A model generated the notes under the pieces. It had not been told where the DNA came from, did not search any database, and saw nothing but the letters and a program-made list of their open reading frames with translations. DNA of 53,597 nucleotides, taken from positions 1 through 53,597 of the forward strand of contig OMOE01000161.1 of the NCBI GenBank assembly GCA_900290365.1, in the 5' to 3' direction. Every line of letters starts with the position of its first letter. Position 1 is the stretch's first letter. The translations under genes were made by a program, and so were the position numbers. This DNA is from Syntrophobacter sp. SbD1 (GTDB lineage: Bacteria > Desulfobacterota > Syntrophobacteria > Syntrophobacterales > Syntrophobacteraceae). Below, in pieces: positions 35,032 to 44,728 of the stretch.

Positions 35032-36054
35032 GGCGGGGGGACGGTAGGGATTCTTCTTGTCGCCGCCGAAGGTTTGAGTGGCGAACTTGGCTGGCGGTCC
35101 CGCCGCCGCGAAGGATAAGATGGTGATGCGGTCTATTCCCGCAAACACGAGGAGGTCGAAGATAATCATCAAGAACGCCAGGGCCGAATAGATGACGTTT
35201 GCCCGGACCCGGGTATGTTTGTCCCGGATTTTGGAGACCAGCAGGAAGAAACTCGCGCTCATCACATAGCACTCTATGGCAAACGGGGGAAACCCGAGGA
35301 ACCCAAGCAAAGGCATTTCGAAAACCTTGAGAAAGCCGAAGTGAGGTACGCTGTATATCCATTTGGACCCGACCCAAAAATTCCATAGCTCCCATAAAAG
35401 ACCGCAGACTCCACCGGCAACAAGGAGCAGATATAAGCTCCTTAGCGACCCCTTCTCCCATTGCCGCAGAAGGGAGGGGGCTCCAAAGCGGTGATTTAAA
35501 GGCTCTAGCAGCAATATGAAAGCGCACCACACCAAGGGGAAAAAGTACTCCGGCCAAAGAAGCGGCAAAATCAGAAACATCAGCCCGGTCAGGACAAACG
35601 TCTTGTAGGTCCTTTGAGGATTGCGAAGGGGGACTGTCCGCGAATTTTCCAGGACCTTTAAGTATTCCAGCAGCGCTTTTGTCGAAAAAATTCCCGGCAA
35701 AACAGTCGAATAGGCGATGAGGTATCCAGTCCATCTGATAACTGTGCCGGAAGGAATATTGATGTAATGCCAGTTGGACAGACGGAAATTGAAGGCCTCG
35801 AAAACCAGCCACACAGTGATGGACACAGGGAGCAGAAGAAGGAATTTCCCGGACTGTTCAAACAGGAGCGATTTCCCTCCCCGCAGACAGAGCAACGACT
35901 CAACAAAGATAATGTAGCTCCACCAGGCGAACGAGTAGTACCAGGAATAAAAGGGTTCGACCCTGCAGATCATCGCCAGGGAGGAGGCCCCGAACAAAAG
36001 GCAGGCCCCGATTGCAGAAAGGAGGCCTAATGTGCGTTTATTTTCCCGGTTCAT
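34942..36054 (-). CDS. Polytopic membrane protein, unknown
   Basis: A 370-residue membrane protein with about nine to ten hydrophobic helices (LGLLSAIGACLLFGASSLAMI, LLLLPVSITVWLVFEAF, MFLILPLLWPEYFFPLVW), several Trp residues and no recognised motif. Only the first 315 or so residues look native: the rest is REP-like copy 3 translated in reverse, then a tail antisense to the cytochrome c gene. The original end was probably near 35107, and the ORF now runs on to 34942. Unknown function; convergent with the electron-transfer operon. Confidence 0.65.
   Translation of the reverse strand: MNRENKRTLGLLSAIGACLLFGASSLAMICRVEPFYSWYYSFAWWSYIIFVESLLCLRGGKSLLFEQSGKFLLLLPVSITVWLVFEAFNFRLSNWHYINIPSGTVIRWTGYLIAYSTVLPGIFSTKALLEYLKVLENSRTVPLRNPQRTYKTFVLTGLMFLILPLLWPEYFFPLVWCAFILLLEPLNHRFGAPSLLRQWEKGSLRSLYLLLVAGGVCGLLWELWNFWVGSKWIYSVPHFGFLKVFEMPLLGFLGFPPFAIECYVMSASFFLLVSKIRDKHTRVRANVIYSALAFLMIIFDLLVFAGIDRITILSFAAAGPPAKFATQTFGGDKKNPYRPPALILGQRFDVGDEGGDVLVGQDASPGLHLR
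35045..35107 (+). repeat. REP-like hairpin element, copy 3
   Basis: TAGGGATTCTTCTTG, CGCCGCC, variable middle, CTTGGCTGGCGGTCCC, GCCGCC. Same orientation as copies 1 and 2. On the opposite strand it is read as codons in the C-terminal tail of the membrane protein gene. Confidence 0.85.
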
Positions 36055-36250
36055 ATCGAAAGTATTTGATTCCTTGACGTTGTTTTTTTAAACTAAAGGG
36101 TCCTAGGCTGGTTCATTTCTGAACATAAAAGATTATAATGCGTATGCTGCGGAAATAATCAGATGCGGGCATTTTTTCGCATCGCTGGTTTACATTTTTT
36201 TGTGCGCTGGGCCGCTTCTGGCCGGAGTGTGTAAAGCAGGAGTTTTACTC

Positions 36251-36472
36251 ATGGCTAAGGAAAAAGGTTCGAGGGGACAACTTGTTCAACCAGACAGAGT
36301 GGACAAGGATGCTCCCTATCCCACGATGTGCAAGGAGGGAAAGGGGGTACGCAATTTCGCATGCCAGTGCTATGACAACTGCCTGGACAAGGCTGCCAAG
36401 GGGATGTGGGCCGGTTTTACGTGCAGAGAATGCTGTTCCTACGTACAAAAAGAGGAAGACAATCAGAGCTGA
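36251..36472 (+). CDS. Small cytoplasmic Cys-rich protein, unknown
   Basis: A 73-residue protein with no signal peptide and seven cysteines in the second half: MC, then CQCYDNC, then CRECC. The C-x-C-x3-C and C-x2-CC groups flank a KAAKGMWAGF segment, giving a probable metal site. AGGAG precedes the ATG. It lies between the divergent membrane protein gene and the convergent ribosomal operon. I recognise no family. Confidence 0.6.
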   Translation: MAKEKGSRGQLVQPDRVDKDAPYPTMCKEGKGVRNFACQCYDNCLDKAAKGMWAGFTCRECCSYVQKEEDNQS

Positions 36473-36500
36473 CTGGCAAAGTCCCAAGATTAAAAAGTAG

Positions 36501-36520
36501 CGCCGCCATCCACGGCGGCG
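36501..36520. terminator. GC-rich hairpin after the Cys-rich gene
   Basis: CGCCGCC pairs with GGCGGCG around a 6-base loop, then TTCTTC. A weak intrinsic terminator candidate for the plus-strand gene. Confidence 0.55.
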
Positions 36521-36556
36521 TTCTTCGTGTCACGCCAGAGGGTCTTTATGTTGACC

Positions 36557-36592
36557 AAAAAAACAAACCCACCGAAGCGGGTTGTTTTTTAC
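36557..36592. terminator. Bidirectional intrinsic terminator
   Basis: AACAAACCC pairs with GGGTTGTT with A-runs on the left and T-runs on the right, so it can terminate both the plus-strand Cys-rich gene and the minus-strand ribosomal operon ending at rplQ. Confidence 0.85.
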
Positions 36593-36621
36593 TCTGGATC
36601 ATTATTTTCAGTTCAGTTGTT

Positions 36622-37062
36622 TTAGCTCACCGAACTTTCTTCTGTCTTTTCAGGGGTGGTTTCGCCCTTTTTGCGCGATTTTTTAACTTTCCGGGCCTTC
36701 TCACCATCTTCGGCTAAAAGTTCCAGCAGGCACATGGGGGCCGCGTCGCCCCGCCTGAATCCAAGCTTTACGATCCGGGTATACCCGCCATGCCTGTTTT
36801 CGTATCTTTTAGCCAGTTCTTCGAAGACCTTATATACGACACTCTTTTCGCGAATAATCGAAAGTGCCTGTCTTCGAGAATGCAGGTCCCCGTGTTTGCC
36901 CAGGGTAATCATCCATTCGGCCCACCGGCGCATCTCCTTGGCCTTGGGCACCGTTGTATAAATCCGCTCGTGATTGAGCAGCGATGTAACCATGTTCCGG
37001 AACATCGCGAGCCGGTGGCTCGTAGTCCGGTTCAGTTTTCTACCGGAAACTCCGTGGCGCAT
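36622..37062 (-). CDS. rplQ: 50S ribosomal protein L17
   Basis: A 146-residue L17, last gene of the alpha operon. Begins [20 protein letters not shown], the family start, with the RERIYTT-type segment ([17 protein letters not shown]) following. The acidic/basic C-terminal tail ([20 protein letters not shown]) is longer than average. It follows rpoA by three bases and precedes the terminator at 36557-36592. Confidence 0.97.
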   Translation of the reverse strand: MRHGVSGRKLNRTTSHRLAMFRNMVTSLLNHERIYTTVPKAKEMRRWAEWMITLGKHGDLHSRRQALSIIREKSVVYKVFEELAKRYENRHGGYTRIVKLGFRRGDAAPMCLLELLAEDGEKARKVKKSRKKGETTPEKTEESSVS

Positions 37063-37065
37063 GGG

Positions 37066-38073
37066 TTATTCCTGTTCCTTTCTTCGCTGTTCAATATCCT
37101 CGCGGGCAGGGAAATTGTCAATTTTCATTCCCAGTGAAAGTCCCATTTCAGCGAGGATCTCTTTTATCTCATTGAGCGATTTGCGGCCGAAATTCTTGGT
37201 CTTGAGCATCTCCTGCTCGGTCTTTTGAACAAGCTCGCCGATAAAGCGAATATCGGCATTTTTCAGGCAGTTTGCGGATCGAACAGAGAGTTCCAGTTCG
37301 TCAACGCTGCGGAAAAGATTCTCATTGAAAGCAGGCTCAGTCCGAACCTCTTCCTCAAGCGCCTCGGTTTGCTCCTCAAAATTTATGAAGATTGCGAGCT
37401 GGTCCTTGAGAATTTTGGCGGCGTAAGCCAGCGCATCCTCCGGCTTGACGCTTCCGTCCGACCAAATCTCCAGCGTAAGCTTGTCATAGTCGGTAATCTG
37501 GCCTACGCGTGCCTGGGTCACCGTATAGCTGACTTTGCGCACGGGAGAAAAGATAGCGTCTATGGGAATAGTGCCTATAGGCTGGCTTTCTTCGGCGTTT
37601 TTTTCAGCCGGAACGTATCCCTTTCCCTGCCTTACCGTAAGCTCCATTCTGAGCTTGGCGTCCTTGGCAAGGGTGCAGATATAGTGATCCGGATTCAACA
37701 CCTCCACCATCGCCCCACACTGGATATCTGCGCCGGTAACCCGGCCTTCGCCCTGCTTTTCAATCACCAGGCGACGAAGATTCCCATCTCCGCTCGCTCT
37801 GAAGCGGACTTCCTTCAGATTGAGTATTACATCGGTGACGTCTTCCAAAACACCGGGGATAGTCGAGAATTCGTGTAAAACGCTATCAATCTTAACATTG
37901 GTAATAGCCGTGCCCTGAAGGGATGAAAGCAACACCCTCCTTAATGCGTTTCCAAGAGTGACTCCAAAACCCCTCTCAAGTGGCTCGCATTCGAATTTTC
38001 CGTAGGTGTTCGGCTCTGTTGTCTCGATCTCCAAGCGCTTCGGTTTTATAAGTTCGCGCCAGTTCTTTTGCAT
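37066..38073 (-). CDS. rpoA: RNA polymerase alpha subunit
   Basis: A 335-residue alpha subunit. The N-terminal domain (assembly; [25 protein letters not shown]) is joined by a linker to the C-terminal domain ([38 protein letters not shown]), which binds UP elements and activators. Gap to rpsD about 130 bases; no extra gene seen there. Confidence 0.98.
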   Translation of the reverse strand: MQKNWRELIKPKRLEIETTEPNTYGKFECEPLERGFGVTLGNALRRVLLSSLQGTAITNVKIDSVLHEFSTIPGVLEDVTDVILNLKEVRFRASGDGNLRRLVIEKQGEGRVTGADIQCGAMVEVLNPDHYICTLAKDAKLRMELTVRQGKGYVPAEKNAEESQPIGTIPIDAIFSPVRKVSYTVTQARVGQITDYDKLTLEIWSDGSVKPEDALAYAAKILKDQLAIFINFEEQTEALEEEVRTEPAFNENLFRSVDELELSVRSANCLKNADIRFIGELVQKTEQEMLKTKNFGRKSLNEIKEILAEMGLSLGMKIDNFPAREDIEQRRKEQE

Positions 38074-38202
38074 TTTTTATCCTCATCCAAAAGACATCAC
38101 CGCAGGCCCCTCCGCCTGGAAACTTAAGCGGGGCCGCTTGGATGCGCACACACCCAATGGCCCTCAGATATCTATCCAGGATCCTGTATATTGTGGCTCT
38201 TC

Positions 38203-38829
38203 TTACTTCGAATAGAATTCAACTACCAGTTGCTCCTGAACCGGCAGGTTCATCTCATCTCGATTGGGGAATACCTTGAAGATGCCCTCGTATTTCGCTG
38301 AATCGACTTCGAGCCAGGCAGGAAGCCCTCTTCGCGGCATCGCTCCAATGGACTCATTTATGGCCTGCAGGTTTCGGCTCCCCTCCGCAACGGAAACAGT
38401 GTCGCCGGGCCTCAGCAGAAATGACGGGATGTTCACCTTCCTGCCGTTGACCATGAAATGATTATGCCTGACGAGCTGCCTGGCCTGGCTTCTGGAACTG
38501 GCGAAGCCTAACCTGTAGACCGAATTATCCAACCTGCGCTCGAGTAAAATCAAAAAGTTCGTACCAGTGACACCCTTTTGGCGGTCCGCCTCTTCGAAAT
38601 AGCTTTCAAACTGCTTTTCGACCAAGCCATAAATCCGCTTGATCTTCTGTTTTTCCCGGAGCTGGAGTCCGTATTCGGAGAGCTTACCCCTGCCCTGGCC
38701 ATGCTGCCCGGGTGGATAGTTGCGGCGCTCGATCGCGCATTTGTCCGAATAGCAGCGATCTCCTTTAAGATACAGCTTCATCGTTTCACGACGGCAAAGC
38801 CTGCATTGAGATTCGGTGTAACGAGCCAA
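38203..38829 (-). CDS. rpsD: 30S ribosomal protein S4
   Basis: A 208-residue S4, 16S rRNA binder and translational regulator of its operon in many bacteria. The zinc-type cysteines are present (CRLCRRE and CYSDKCAIE), and the S4 RNA-binding domain is at residues 95-160 ([24 protein letters not shown]). AGGAGGAACAAT precedes the ATG. Confidence 0.98.
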   Translation of the reverse strand: MARYTESQCRLCRRETMKLYLKGDRCYSDKCAIERRNYPPGQHGQGRGKLSEYGLQLREKQKIKRIYGLVEKQFESYFEEADRQKGVTGTNFLILLERRLDNSVYRLGFASSRSQARQLVRHNHFMVNGRKVNIPSFLLRPGDTVSVAEGSRNLQAINESIGAMPRRGLPAWLEVDSAKYEGIFKVFPNRDEMNLPVQEQLVVEFYSK

Positions 38830-38899
38830 ATTGTTCCTCCTGTATTTATGCGGCCTTTATCGCGAGCGTGGCCCGCCAAGCATAATAGGCGCCGTTCCG

Positions 38900-39295
38900 T
38901 TATACCCGCCGCCTTTTCGGAGGTCTGCACCCATTGTGCGGTATCGGGGTAACGTCCTTGATGAACGTGACATTGAACCCTGCGGCCTGAAGCGCCCGCA
39001 GAGCTGCTTCACGGCCCGAACCAGGGCCCTTGACGTATACTTCTATATTCTGAACCCCGTGCTCCTGAGCCTTTTTGGCAGCCACCTCAGCGGCAACCTG
39101 CGCTGCAAATGGAGTGCTTTTTCGGGACCCCTTGAACCCCTGGCTTCCGGCGCTGGACCAGGAAATGGCATTACCGCTTACGTCCGTGATGGTAATGATG
39201 GTGTTGTTGAAGGTTGAGCGGATGTGAGCTACGCCATTGAGGATGTTCTTGCGCTCTTTTTTCTTCGTTCTGGGTGCGGCTTTCTCTTTTGCCAT
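38900..39295 (-). CDS. rpsK: 30S ribosomal protein S11
   Basis: A 131-residue S11 with [20 protein letters not shown] and the C-terminal [13 protein letters not shown], near invariant in the family. It starts 12 bases after rpsM. Confidence 0.98.
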   Translation of the reverse strand: MAKEKAAPRTKKKERKNILNGVAHIRSTFNNTIITITDVSGNAISWSSAGSQGFKGSRKSTPFAAQVAAEVAAKKAQEHGVQNIEVYVKGPGSGREAALRALQAAGFNVTFIKDVTPIPHNGCRPPKRRRV

Positions 39296-39307
39296 TATTC
39301 CTCCGTC

Positions 39308-39682
39308 CTACGCTTTCTTGCGCTTGCCCATTACGGATCTGCGCGGACCTTTACGAGTGCGGGCATTGGTGTGAGTGCGCTGGCCGTTAACAGGAAGACC
39401 GCGGCGGTGCCTCAATCCACGGTAACAACCAAGGTCCATCAGGCGTTTTATGTTCATCGACACCTCGGACCTAAGATCACCTTCCACCTTCAAATGTGTA
39501 TCTATAATCTGCCTGATCGTATTTACCTGAATTTCGCTCAGATCGTCGCTCTTGATATCCACGTTGACTTGGGCCATATCCAGAACTTTCCGCGACGTCG
39601 GTCTGCCGATACCGTAAATATATGTGAGGGCGATCTCGATACGCTTGTTCTTCGGTAAATCGATACCTGCTATACGTGCCAA
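39308..39682 (-). CDS. rpsM: 30S ribosomal protein S13
   Basis: A 124-residue S13: [20 protein letters not shown] at the start, the helical [11 protein letters not shown], and [18 protein letters not shown], with a basic C-terminal tail. RBS AAGGAG. Confidence 0.98.
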   Translation of the reverse strand: MARIAGIDLPKNKRIEIALTYIYGIGRPTSRKVLDMAQVNVDIKSDDLSEIQVNTIRQIIDTHLKVEGDLRSEVSMNIKRLMDLGCYRGLRHRRGLPVNGQRTHTNARTRKGPRRSVMGKRKKA

Positions 39683-39706
39683 TGTCTTGCTCCTTATCGA
39701 AAACTG

Positions 39707-39820
39707 TCAGCCCTGGCGCTGCTTGTGCCTTGGATTCTCACAAATCACGCGCACGTTGCCGTGGCGGCGGATAATTTTGCACTTTCTGCAAATGCGCTTA
39801 ACAGATGCTCGCACTTTCAT
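39707..39820 (-). CDS. rpmJ: 50S ribosomal protein L36
   Basis: A 37-residue L36: [18 protein letters not shown] then the [10 protein letters not shown] ending. Zinc ligands C11, C14, C27 and H32 are all present, making this the zinc-binding version. It falls in its normal place between infA and rpsM. Confidence 0.95.
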   Translation of the reverse strand: MKVRASVKRICRKCKIIRRHGNVRVICENPRHKQRQG

Positions 39821-39952
39821 ATCGGAAATTCCTTTCCACTGACCGGCGAATCGCCAGCATGCCCGCCCCGGGCCCAGGCTCCAAAAACACCACCGTGCAG
39901 ACCCTCATGCGGGGGCGCCGCACATGGCCCTGCTTTCGGCAAACACGCAACC

Positions 39953-40174
39953 TCAGGACTTGGACCTGTAAGTGATACGGCCCCGCGTCAGATCGTAGGG
40001 AGAAAGCTCGACTGTGACCTTATCGCCGGGCAGGATGCGAATGAAATGCATGCGCATCTTTCCGGAGATATGGGCGAGAATCCGATGGCCGTTTGGCAAC
40101 TCCACGCGAAACATGGCGTTAGGTAAGGTCTCCATGACCGTTCCTTCAACTTCTATAGCGTCCTCTTTAGCCAT
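39953..40174 (-). CDS. infA: Translation initiation factor IF-1
   Basis: A 73-residue S1-fold protein ([39 protein letters not shown]). It occupies the A site during initiation. The 130-base gap before rpmJ holds no gene that I can see. Confidence 0.97.
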   Translation of the reverse strand: MAKEDAIEVEGTVMETLPNAMFRVELPNGHRILAHISGKMRMHFIRILPGDKVTVELSPYDLTRGRITYRSKS

Positions 40175-40219
40175 GCCTGCAGTTTCTCCCGGATCAATTT
40201 ACGAACTTTTTATTGTAAA

Positions 40220-40996
40220 CTATCTATTTGGGTTTGTAAACCTGTTTTCACGCCTGGTCAGAACCTCAGGACCATTTTCAGTAATCGCTATAGTATGCTC
40301 AAAGTGAGCCGACAGTCTCCTGTCCAACGTTACCGCCGTCCACTTATCCTCCAGAATCTCCACGTCAGGCCCGCCGGCGTTTATCATCGGCTCCAGAGCC
40401 AGCACCATCCCGGGTCTAAGTTTTAAACCCCTGCCGGGCGGCCCATAGTTGGGAATCTGCGGACTTTCGTGCAATTGCTGTCCGATTCCGTGACCCACAA
40501 ATTCTCTCACTACAGAATAACCGCGATTTTCCACGTAATCCTGTATTGCATGAGAGATATCTGAGAGGCGGTTGCCGCTGATCGCCTTCGAAATTCCCTC
40601 GTAGAGGCTCTGTTCAGTAACCGTGCACAGTTGCGCGGCTTCTTCGGTGATCTTCCCCACCGGGGCCGTTAAAGCCCCATCGCCATAATAGCCATCCAAA
40701 ACCACGCCGAAGTCAAGGCTTATAATGTCACCCTCTTTGAGACGGCGCAGCTTTGACGGCATTCCATGGACAACTTGCTCATTAACCGAGGTGCAAAGCG
40801 CGAACGGATACCCATGGTAGCCTTTGAACGCGGGCTTTGCGTGCTTTTTTGAAGCCAACTCCTCGCTTATCGCATTGAGTTCCCAAGTCGTGATTCCCGG
40901 CACGACATGCTCTATCAGGCTTTCGAGAATCTCGGCTACGATCAAACATGAAGTTTTGATCTTCTCAATTTCGGCTCGGGACTTTAAGATTATCAA
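40220..40996 (-). CDS. map: Methionine aminopeptidase
   Basis: A 258-residue type I enzyme removing initiator methionine. The five metal ligands are identifiable: D in DFGVVLDGYYGD (two), H in GHGIGQQLHESP, E in EPMIN, and E in TENGPEVLT. It sits between adk and infA as in many bacterial spc operons. Confidence 0.97.
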   Translation of the reverse strand: MIILKSRAEIEKIKTSCLIVAEILESLIEHVVPGITTWELNAISEELASKKHAKPAFKGYHGYPFALCTSVNEQVVHGMPSKLRRLKEGDIISLDFGVVLDGYYGDGALTAPVGKITEEAAQLCTVTEQSLYEGISKAISGNRLSDISHAIQDYVENRGYSVVREFVGHGIGQQLHESPQIPNYGPPGRGLKLRPGMVLALEPMINAGGPDVEILEDKWTAVTLDRRLSAHFEHTIAITENGPEVLTRRENRFTNPNR

Positions 40997-41059
40997 TTAA
41001 CCGCCCCCGTACCGAATACGGTTTTCCGAATCGGTCGTTCCTCTATTTTCAGATCTACG

Positions 41060-41701
41060 CTACCCAAGAACCTTTTGTATACGCCCAAGGATGTCGTCCA
41101 TCTGCCCCACGCCGTCAATGCGGCGGAGTTTGCTCGCTTTTTGATAGTAATCAATCAAAGGCTTTGTCTGAGCTTCGTAAGTTTCCAGCCTCGACTGTAC
41201 AGTGGCCTCGTTGTCGTCTGATCTCTGGTAGAGCTCGCCGCCGCATTTGTCACAAACGCCCTCTTTCTTGGGAGGATCGAATATCACGTGGAACCCGGCG
41301 CCGCACGCCCGGCAGGTCCGCCGGCCGGTAAGGCGGCCAAGCAGCTCCGAACTGGGAACCTCTACGCTCACCACATGATCGATTGTTTGGCCCAGCGTAC
41401 CGAGAATGCTGTCCAGTTCCTGCGCCTGCGCAACCGTGCGCGGAAATCCGTCCAGCATGTAACCACCAGTGGCATCCGGCTTCTGAATACGTTCTTTAAC
41501 CAAGCCGATCACCACGCTGTCCGGAACCAGGCCGCCAGCGTCCATATATTTCTTGGCTTCGAGCCCCAGCGGGGTCCCTTCCTTCAGGGCCGCGCGCAGC
41601 ATGTCGCCTGTAGACACCTGAGGAATGTGATATTTTTCGACAAGACGTTTGGCCTGTGTACCCTTGCCGGCTCCCGGCGGTCCGAGCAAAATGATGTTCA
41701 T
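41060..41701 (-). CDS. adk: Adenylate kinase
   Basis: A 213-residue long-lid adenylate kinase (ATP + AMP to 2 ADP). P-loop GPPGAGKGTQ at residue 7, DGFPRT, and a lid with four zinc-type cysteines (CRACG and CDKCGGEL). The Cys4 lid is typical of Gram-positive and many Deltaproteobacterial enzymes. Confidence 0.98.
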   Translation of the reverse strand: MNIILLGPPGAGKGTQAKRLVEKYHIPQVSTGDMLRAALKEGTPLGLEAKKYMDAGGLVPDSVVIGLVKERIQKPDATGGYMLDGFPRTVAQAQELDSILGTLGQTIDHVVSVEVPSSELLGRLTGRRTCRACGAGFHVIFDPPKKEGVCDKCGGELYQRSDDNEATVQSRLETYEAQTKPLIDYYQKASKLRRIDGVGQMDDILGRIQKVLG

Positions 41702-41746
41702 CGTATACCTCCAGTTAAAAAAGCAGTGAACAATGATATGGTCTTC

Positions 41747-43057
41747 TTACCGGCGGCCCTTCAGGCCTTTGCCGCTTTTGAGGAACCCCTCATAGTGCCG
41801 CGACAACATATGAGCTTCAATCTGAGCGAGGGTGTCCATTGCCACGCCGATTACTATCAAAAGGGCCGTCCCGCCGAAGTAGAAAGGCACCCCGAAGCGG
41901 TGAATCAGCATGGTGGGAAGAACACAAACTGCTGAAATGTAGATTGCCCCCCCGAGGGTAATGCGGCTCAAAACCTTGTCCAGATATTCCGCGGTGGGTC
42001 TTCCCGGGCGAATCCCGGGGACGAAGCCACCATATTTTTTCATGTTATCCGCCACATCCACCGGATTGAAAACGATAGCAGTGTAGAAGAAGCAGAAGAA
42101 AACAATAAATGCAACATAGAGCAAATAGTAAACCGCGTGACCCGGACTGAGCGCCTGCGAAACCGACTGGACCCAGGGAACCTTTATGAAATTGGCTATA
42201 GTGGCCGGGAACATGATAATCGATGATGCAAAAATCGGCGGGATAACCCCCGAGGCGTTTATCTTGAGCGGTATATGAGTATTGGTCCCGCCGTAGACTC
42301 GTCTTCCCACCACCCTTTTGGCATACTGAACGGGAATCCGTCGTTGTCCCCGCTCCATAAAGATAATAAAGGCCACCACCGCAAGCATCATCAAGGCCAG
42401 TGAAACAAGTATAAAGATGTTCATTTCACCCGCCTGAACAAGTCTTGCCGTACTGATAAGGGCGTTTGGAATTCCTGATACGATACCCGCAAATATAATG
42501 AGCGATATACCGTTTCCGATGCCGCGCTCGGTAATCTGTTCGCCAAGCCACATGATGAACGCAGTGCCGGCAGTCAGGGTTAAAACCGTTATCAGGCGAA
42601 ATCCCCAACCCGACAACAAAACCAGGGGGACGCCACCCGGGGCGTGCTGACTTTCGAGCCCCGCAGCTATCCCGAAACCCTGGATAGTGCTAAGAACAAC
42701 GGTCCCGTAGCGAGTGTACTGCGTAATCTTTTTTCGCCCTGCCTCACCTTCCTTGCTGAGCTTCTCAAGGGTAGGGATAACCACCGTAAGGAGTTGAAGA
42801 ATAATCGATGCGCTGATATAGGGCATTATACCAAGGGCGAAAATGGAAAAGTGGCTAAGCGCGCCACCGGAAAACATGTCGAAGAGGCCGAGAAGCGTTC
42901 CCTTGGCAGCGTTGAAATAAGCTGTCAGGGCTTGCGCATTGATATAGGGGGTAGGAATGTGCACCCCGATCCGGTAAACTGCCAGAAGCAGCAAAGTCGC
43001 CATTACACGGCGCTTGAGCTCGGGAATTCTCCCTATGTTCGTAAAGCCGCCAAGCAC
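41747..43057 (-). CDS. secY: Protein translocase subunit SecY
   Basis: A 436-residue ten-helix pore of the Sec translocon, recognisable from LGIMPYISASIILQLL in helix 2, GERGIGNGISLIIF-type segment (TERGIGNGISLIIFAGI) in helix 5, and FVPGIRPGRPTAEYL near the end. Last but five in the spc operon; follows rplO by 32 bases. Confidence 0.98.
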   Translation of the reverse strand: MLGGFTNIGRIPELKRRVMATLLLLAVYRIGVHIPTPYINAQALTAYFNAAKGTLLGLFDMFSGGALSHFSIFALGIMPYISASIILQLLTVVIPTLEKLSKEGEAGRKKITQYTRYGTVVLSTIQGFGIAAGLESQHAPGGVPLVLLSGWGFRLITVLTLTAGTAFIMWLGEQITERGIGNGISLIIFAGIVSGIPNALISTARLVQAGEMNIFILVSLALMMLAVVAFIIFMERGQRRIPVQYAKRVVGRRVYGGTNTHIPLKINASGVIPPIFASSIIMFPATIANFIKVPWVQSVSQALSPGHAVYYLLYVAFIVFFCFFYTAIVFNPVDVADNMKKYGGFVPGIRPGRPTAEYLDKVLSRITLGGAIYISAVCVLPTMLIHRFGVPFYFGGTALLIVIGVAMDTLAQIEAHMLSRHYEGFLKSGKGLKGRR

Positions 43058-43089
43058 TTGTTATTTTCCTTTCAATTGGTACCCTGCTA

Positions 43090-43548
43090 TCAGCGGGGCG
43101 CCTTGGGCGGTATCAATTCAACCTTGCCGCCCGCTGCCTCAATTTTGGCAATAGCTGAGGCGCTTGCCTTGTGCACCCGAACCGTAATGGACTGAGTGAT
43201 ATCGCCGTTAGCCAGCAGTTTGATTCCATCACGAACTTTCCTGACCAGGCCTACGCCAACGAAATCAGGTGGGCCGAGTTCACTTCCGGCAGGAAAGTTA
43301 CTCAAATCCTCGACATTAATGACCGAGAATTCCTTTTTAAATATATTGGTGAAGCCGCGCTTGGGAGCCCTGCGCTGAAGCGGCATCTGACCACCTTCAA
43401 ACCAGGGGGGCACCCCTCCGCCGGAGCGGGATTTTTGCCCCTTTGTGCCTCTGCCGGCAGTCATTCCCTGGCCGGAAGCAGATCCCCGGCCGAGCCGCTT
43501 GGTATTTTTCTTTGCTCCTGGAGGCGGAGCCAGTTCTCCGAGTCTCAT
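43090..43548 (-). CDS. rplO: 50S ribosomal protein L15
   Basis: A 152-residue L15: start MRLGELAPPPGAKKNTKRLG, the Gly/Arg-rich GRGTKGQKSRSGGGV segment and a globular C-terminal domain. Starts nine bases after rpmD. Confidence 0.98.
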   Translation of the reverse strand: MRLGELAPPPGAKKNTKRLGRGSASGQGMTAGRGTKGQKSRSGGGVPPWFEGGQMPLQRRAPKRGFTNIFKKEFSVINVEDLSNFPAGSELGPPDFVGVGLVRKVRDGIKLLANGDITQSITVRVHKASASAIAKIEAAGGKVELIPPKAPR

Positions 43549-43557
43549 TGAATACCC

Positions 43558-43740
43558 CTATCTTTCCTCGATTTTAACCAGGTGAATCACTTTCCTTAGA
43601 GCCCCCAACACCTGAGGAGAGCTGTAGAGGTGAACGGGCCTGTGCATCTGCGTAAGCCCAAGTGCCTGCAAAACCTTGCGGTGCTTTTCCGGACGCCCTA
43701 TCGGGCTTCGAACCAGTCTGACCTGAATTGGCTTTAACAT
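43558..43740 (-). CDS. rpmD: 50S ribosomal protein L30
   Basis: A 60-residue L30 (VRLVRSPIGRPEKHRKVLQA, LGLTQMHRPV). Normal gene order between rpsE and rplO. Confidence 0.96.
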   Translation of the reverse strand: MLKPIQVRLVRSPIGRPEKHRKVLQALGLTQMHRPVHLYSSPQVLGALRKVIHLVKIEER

Positions 43741-43762
43741 ATCTCAACCTTCGGAGTTTTGA

Positions 43763-43801
43763 TTTTGAGTTGACTCAAAACCAGCAACCAGCAACTAAAA
43801 A
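43763..43801. repeat. Palindrome plus CCAGCAA heptamers between rpsE and rpmD
   Basis: TTTTGAGT pairs perfectly with ACTCAAAA (43763-43780), followed by CCAGCAA, CCAGCAA, CTAAAAA (43781-43801). A short member of the heptamer class located inside the spc operon. Confidence 0.7.
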
Positions 43802-43809
43802 CCGTGCCA

Positions 43810-44307
43810 CTACGCCTCTTCCAGGATATTCTTTCCCCTGATTTTGGAAATCCGCTCGGCGCTGCGCAACTGTTTTAATCCTTCAACCGTTGCCTTGACA
43901 ACATTATGTGGATTTCTCGATCCAACACACTTTGTCAAGATATCATGAATTCCCGCCGCTTCCATGATGGCCCGCACAGCCCCGCCGGCGATGACGCCGG
44001 TACCGGGGGAAGCCGGCTTCAGGACAACCGAGGAGGCCCCGAAATGACCGAGCACCTCGTGAGGGATCGTGGTGTCCTTCAGCGGCACGTCAACCATATT
44101 TCGTTTTGCCGATTCCATTCCCTTGCGTATGGCCTCGGGAACTTCATTCGCCTTGCCAAGGCTGTAACCCACCTTACCGTTGCCGTCGCCGACCACCACA
44201 ATAGCACTGAACGAAAAACGGCGGCCGCCTTTGACAACTTTGGCCACCCGGCTTATATGGACTACCTTGTCAATCATTTGGAGCTGGCTGGATTCAACCG
44301 CTATCAA
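43810..44307 (-). CDS. rpsE: 30S ribosomal protein S5
   Basis: A 165-residue S5 with the double-stranded-RNA-binding fold: [40 protein letters not shown] and [19 protein letters not shown]. Confidence 0.98.
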   Translation of the reverse strand: MIAVESSQLQMIDKVVHISRVAKVVKGGRRFSFSAIVVVGDGNGKVGYSLGKANEVPEAIRKGMESAKRNMVDVPLKDTTIPHEVLGHFGASSVVLKPASPGTGVIAGGAVRAIMEAAGIHDILTKCVGSRNPHNVVKATVEGLKQLRSAERISKIRGKNILEEA

Positions 44308-44335
44308 TTTGACTGCCTCCCATCATTAAATGGAA

Positions 44336-44710
44336 TTAAAAATCAAGGCCCTTCTGGCGGGCTGCGTCCGCAAGGGCCTGAATGCGTCCGTGATAGATAA
44401 AGCCGTTGCGGTCGAACACGACCTTGGCGATACCTTTCTCTATAGCTTTGGCAGCAACGAGTTCACCAACGCGCTTGGCGGCCCCCACTTTCCCCTTGAT
44501 CGGTTCCATTTCCCTGTATTCGGGGGAAAGGGTGGATGCGGAAACCAGGGTCGCACCGGTCACGTCGTTGATGATCTGGGCATATATATGCTTATCGCTG
44601 CGGAAGACCGTAAGCCTGGGGCGCGCTTCGTTGCCTTCAACTTTTCTTCTTATGCGCTTCTTGCGTTTAAGCCGAGCGGTATAGCGCGGATTTGTGCTGC
44701 CTGATGACAT
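44336..44710 (-). CDS. rplR: 50S ribosomal protein L18
   Basis: A 124-residue L18 binding 5S r[22 protein letters not shown] and [20 protein letters not shown] are diagnostic; starts 18 bases after rplF. Confidence 0.97.
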   Translation of the reverse strand: MSSGSTNPRYTARLKRKKRIRRKVEGNEARPRLTVFRSDKHIYAQIINDVTGATLVSASTLSPEYREMEPIKGKVGAAKRVGELVAAKAIEKGIAKVVFDRNGFIYHGRIQALADAARQKGLDF

Positions 44711-44728
44711 TTTGAGCTTCCTCCGAAT

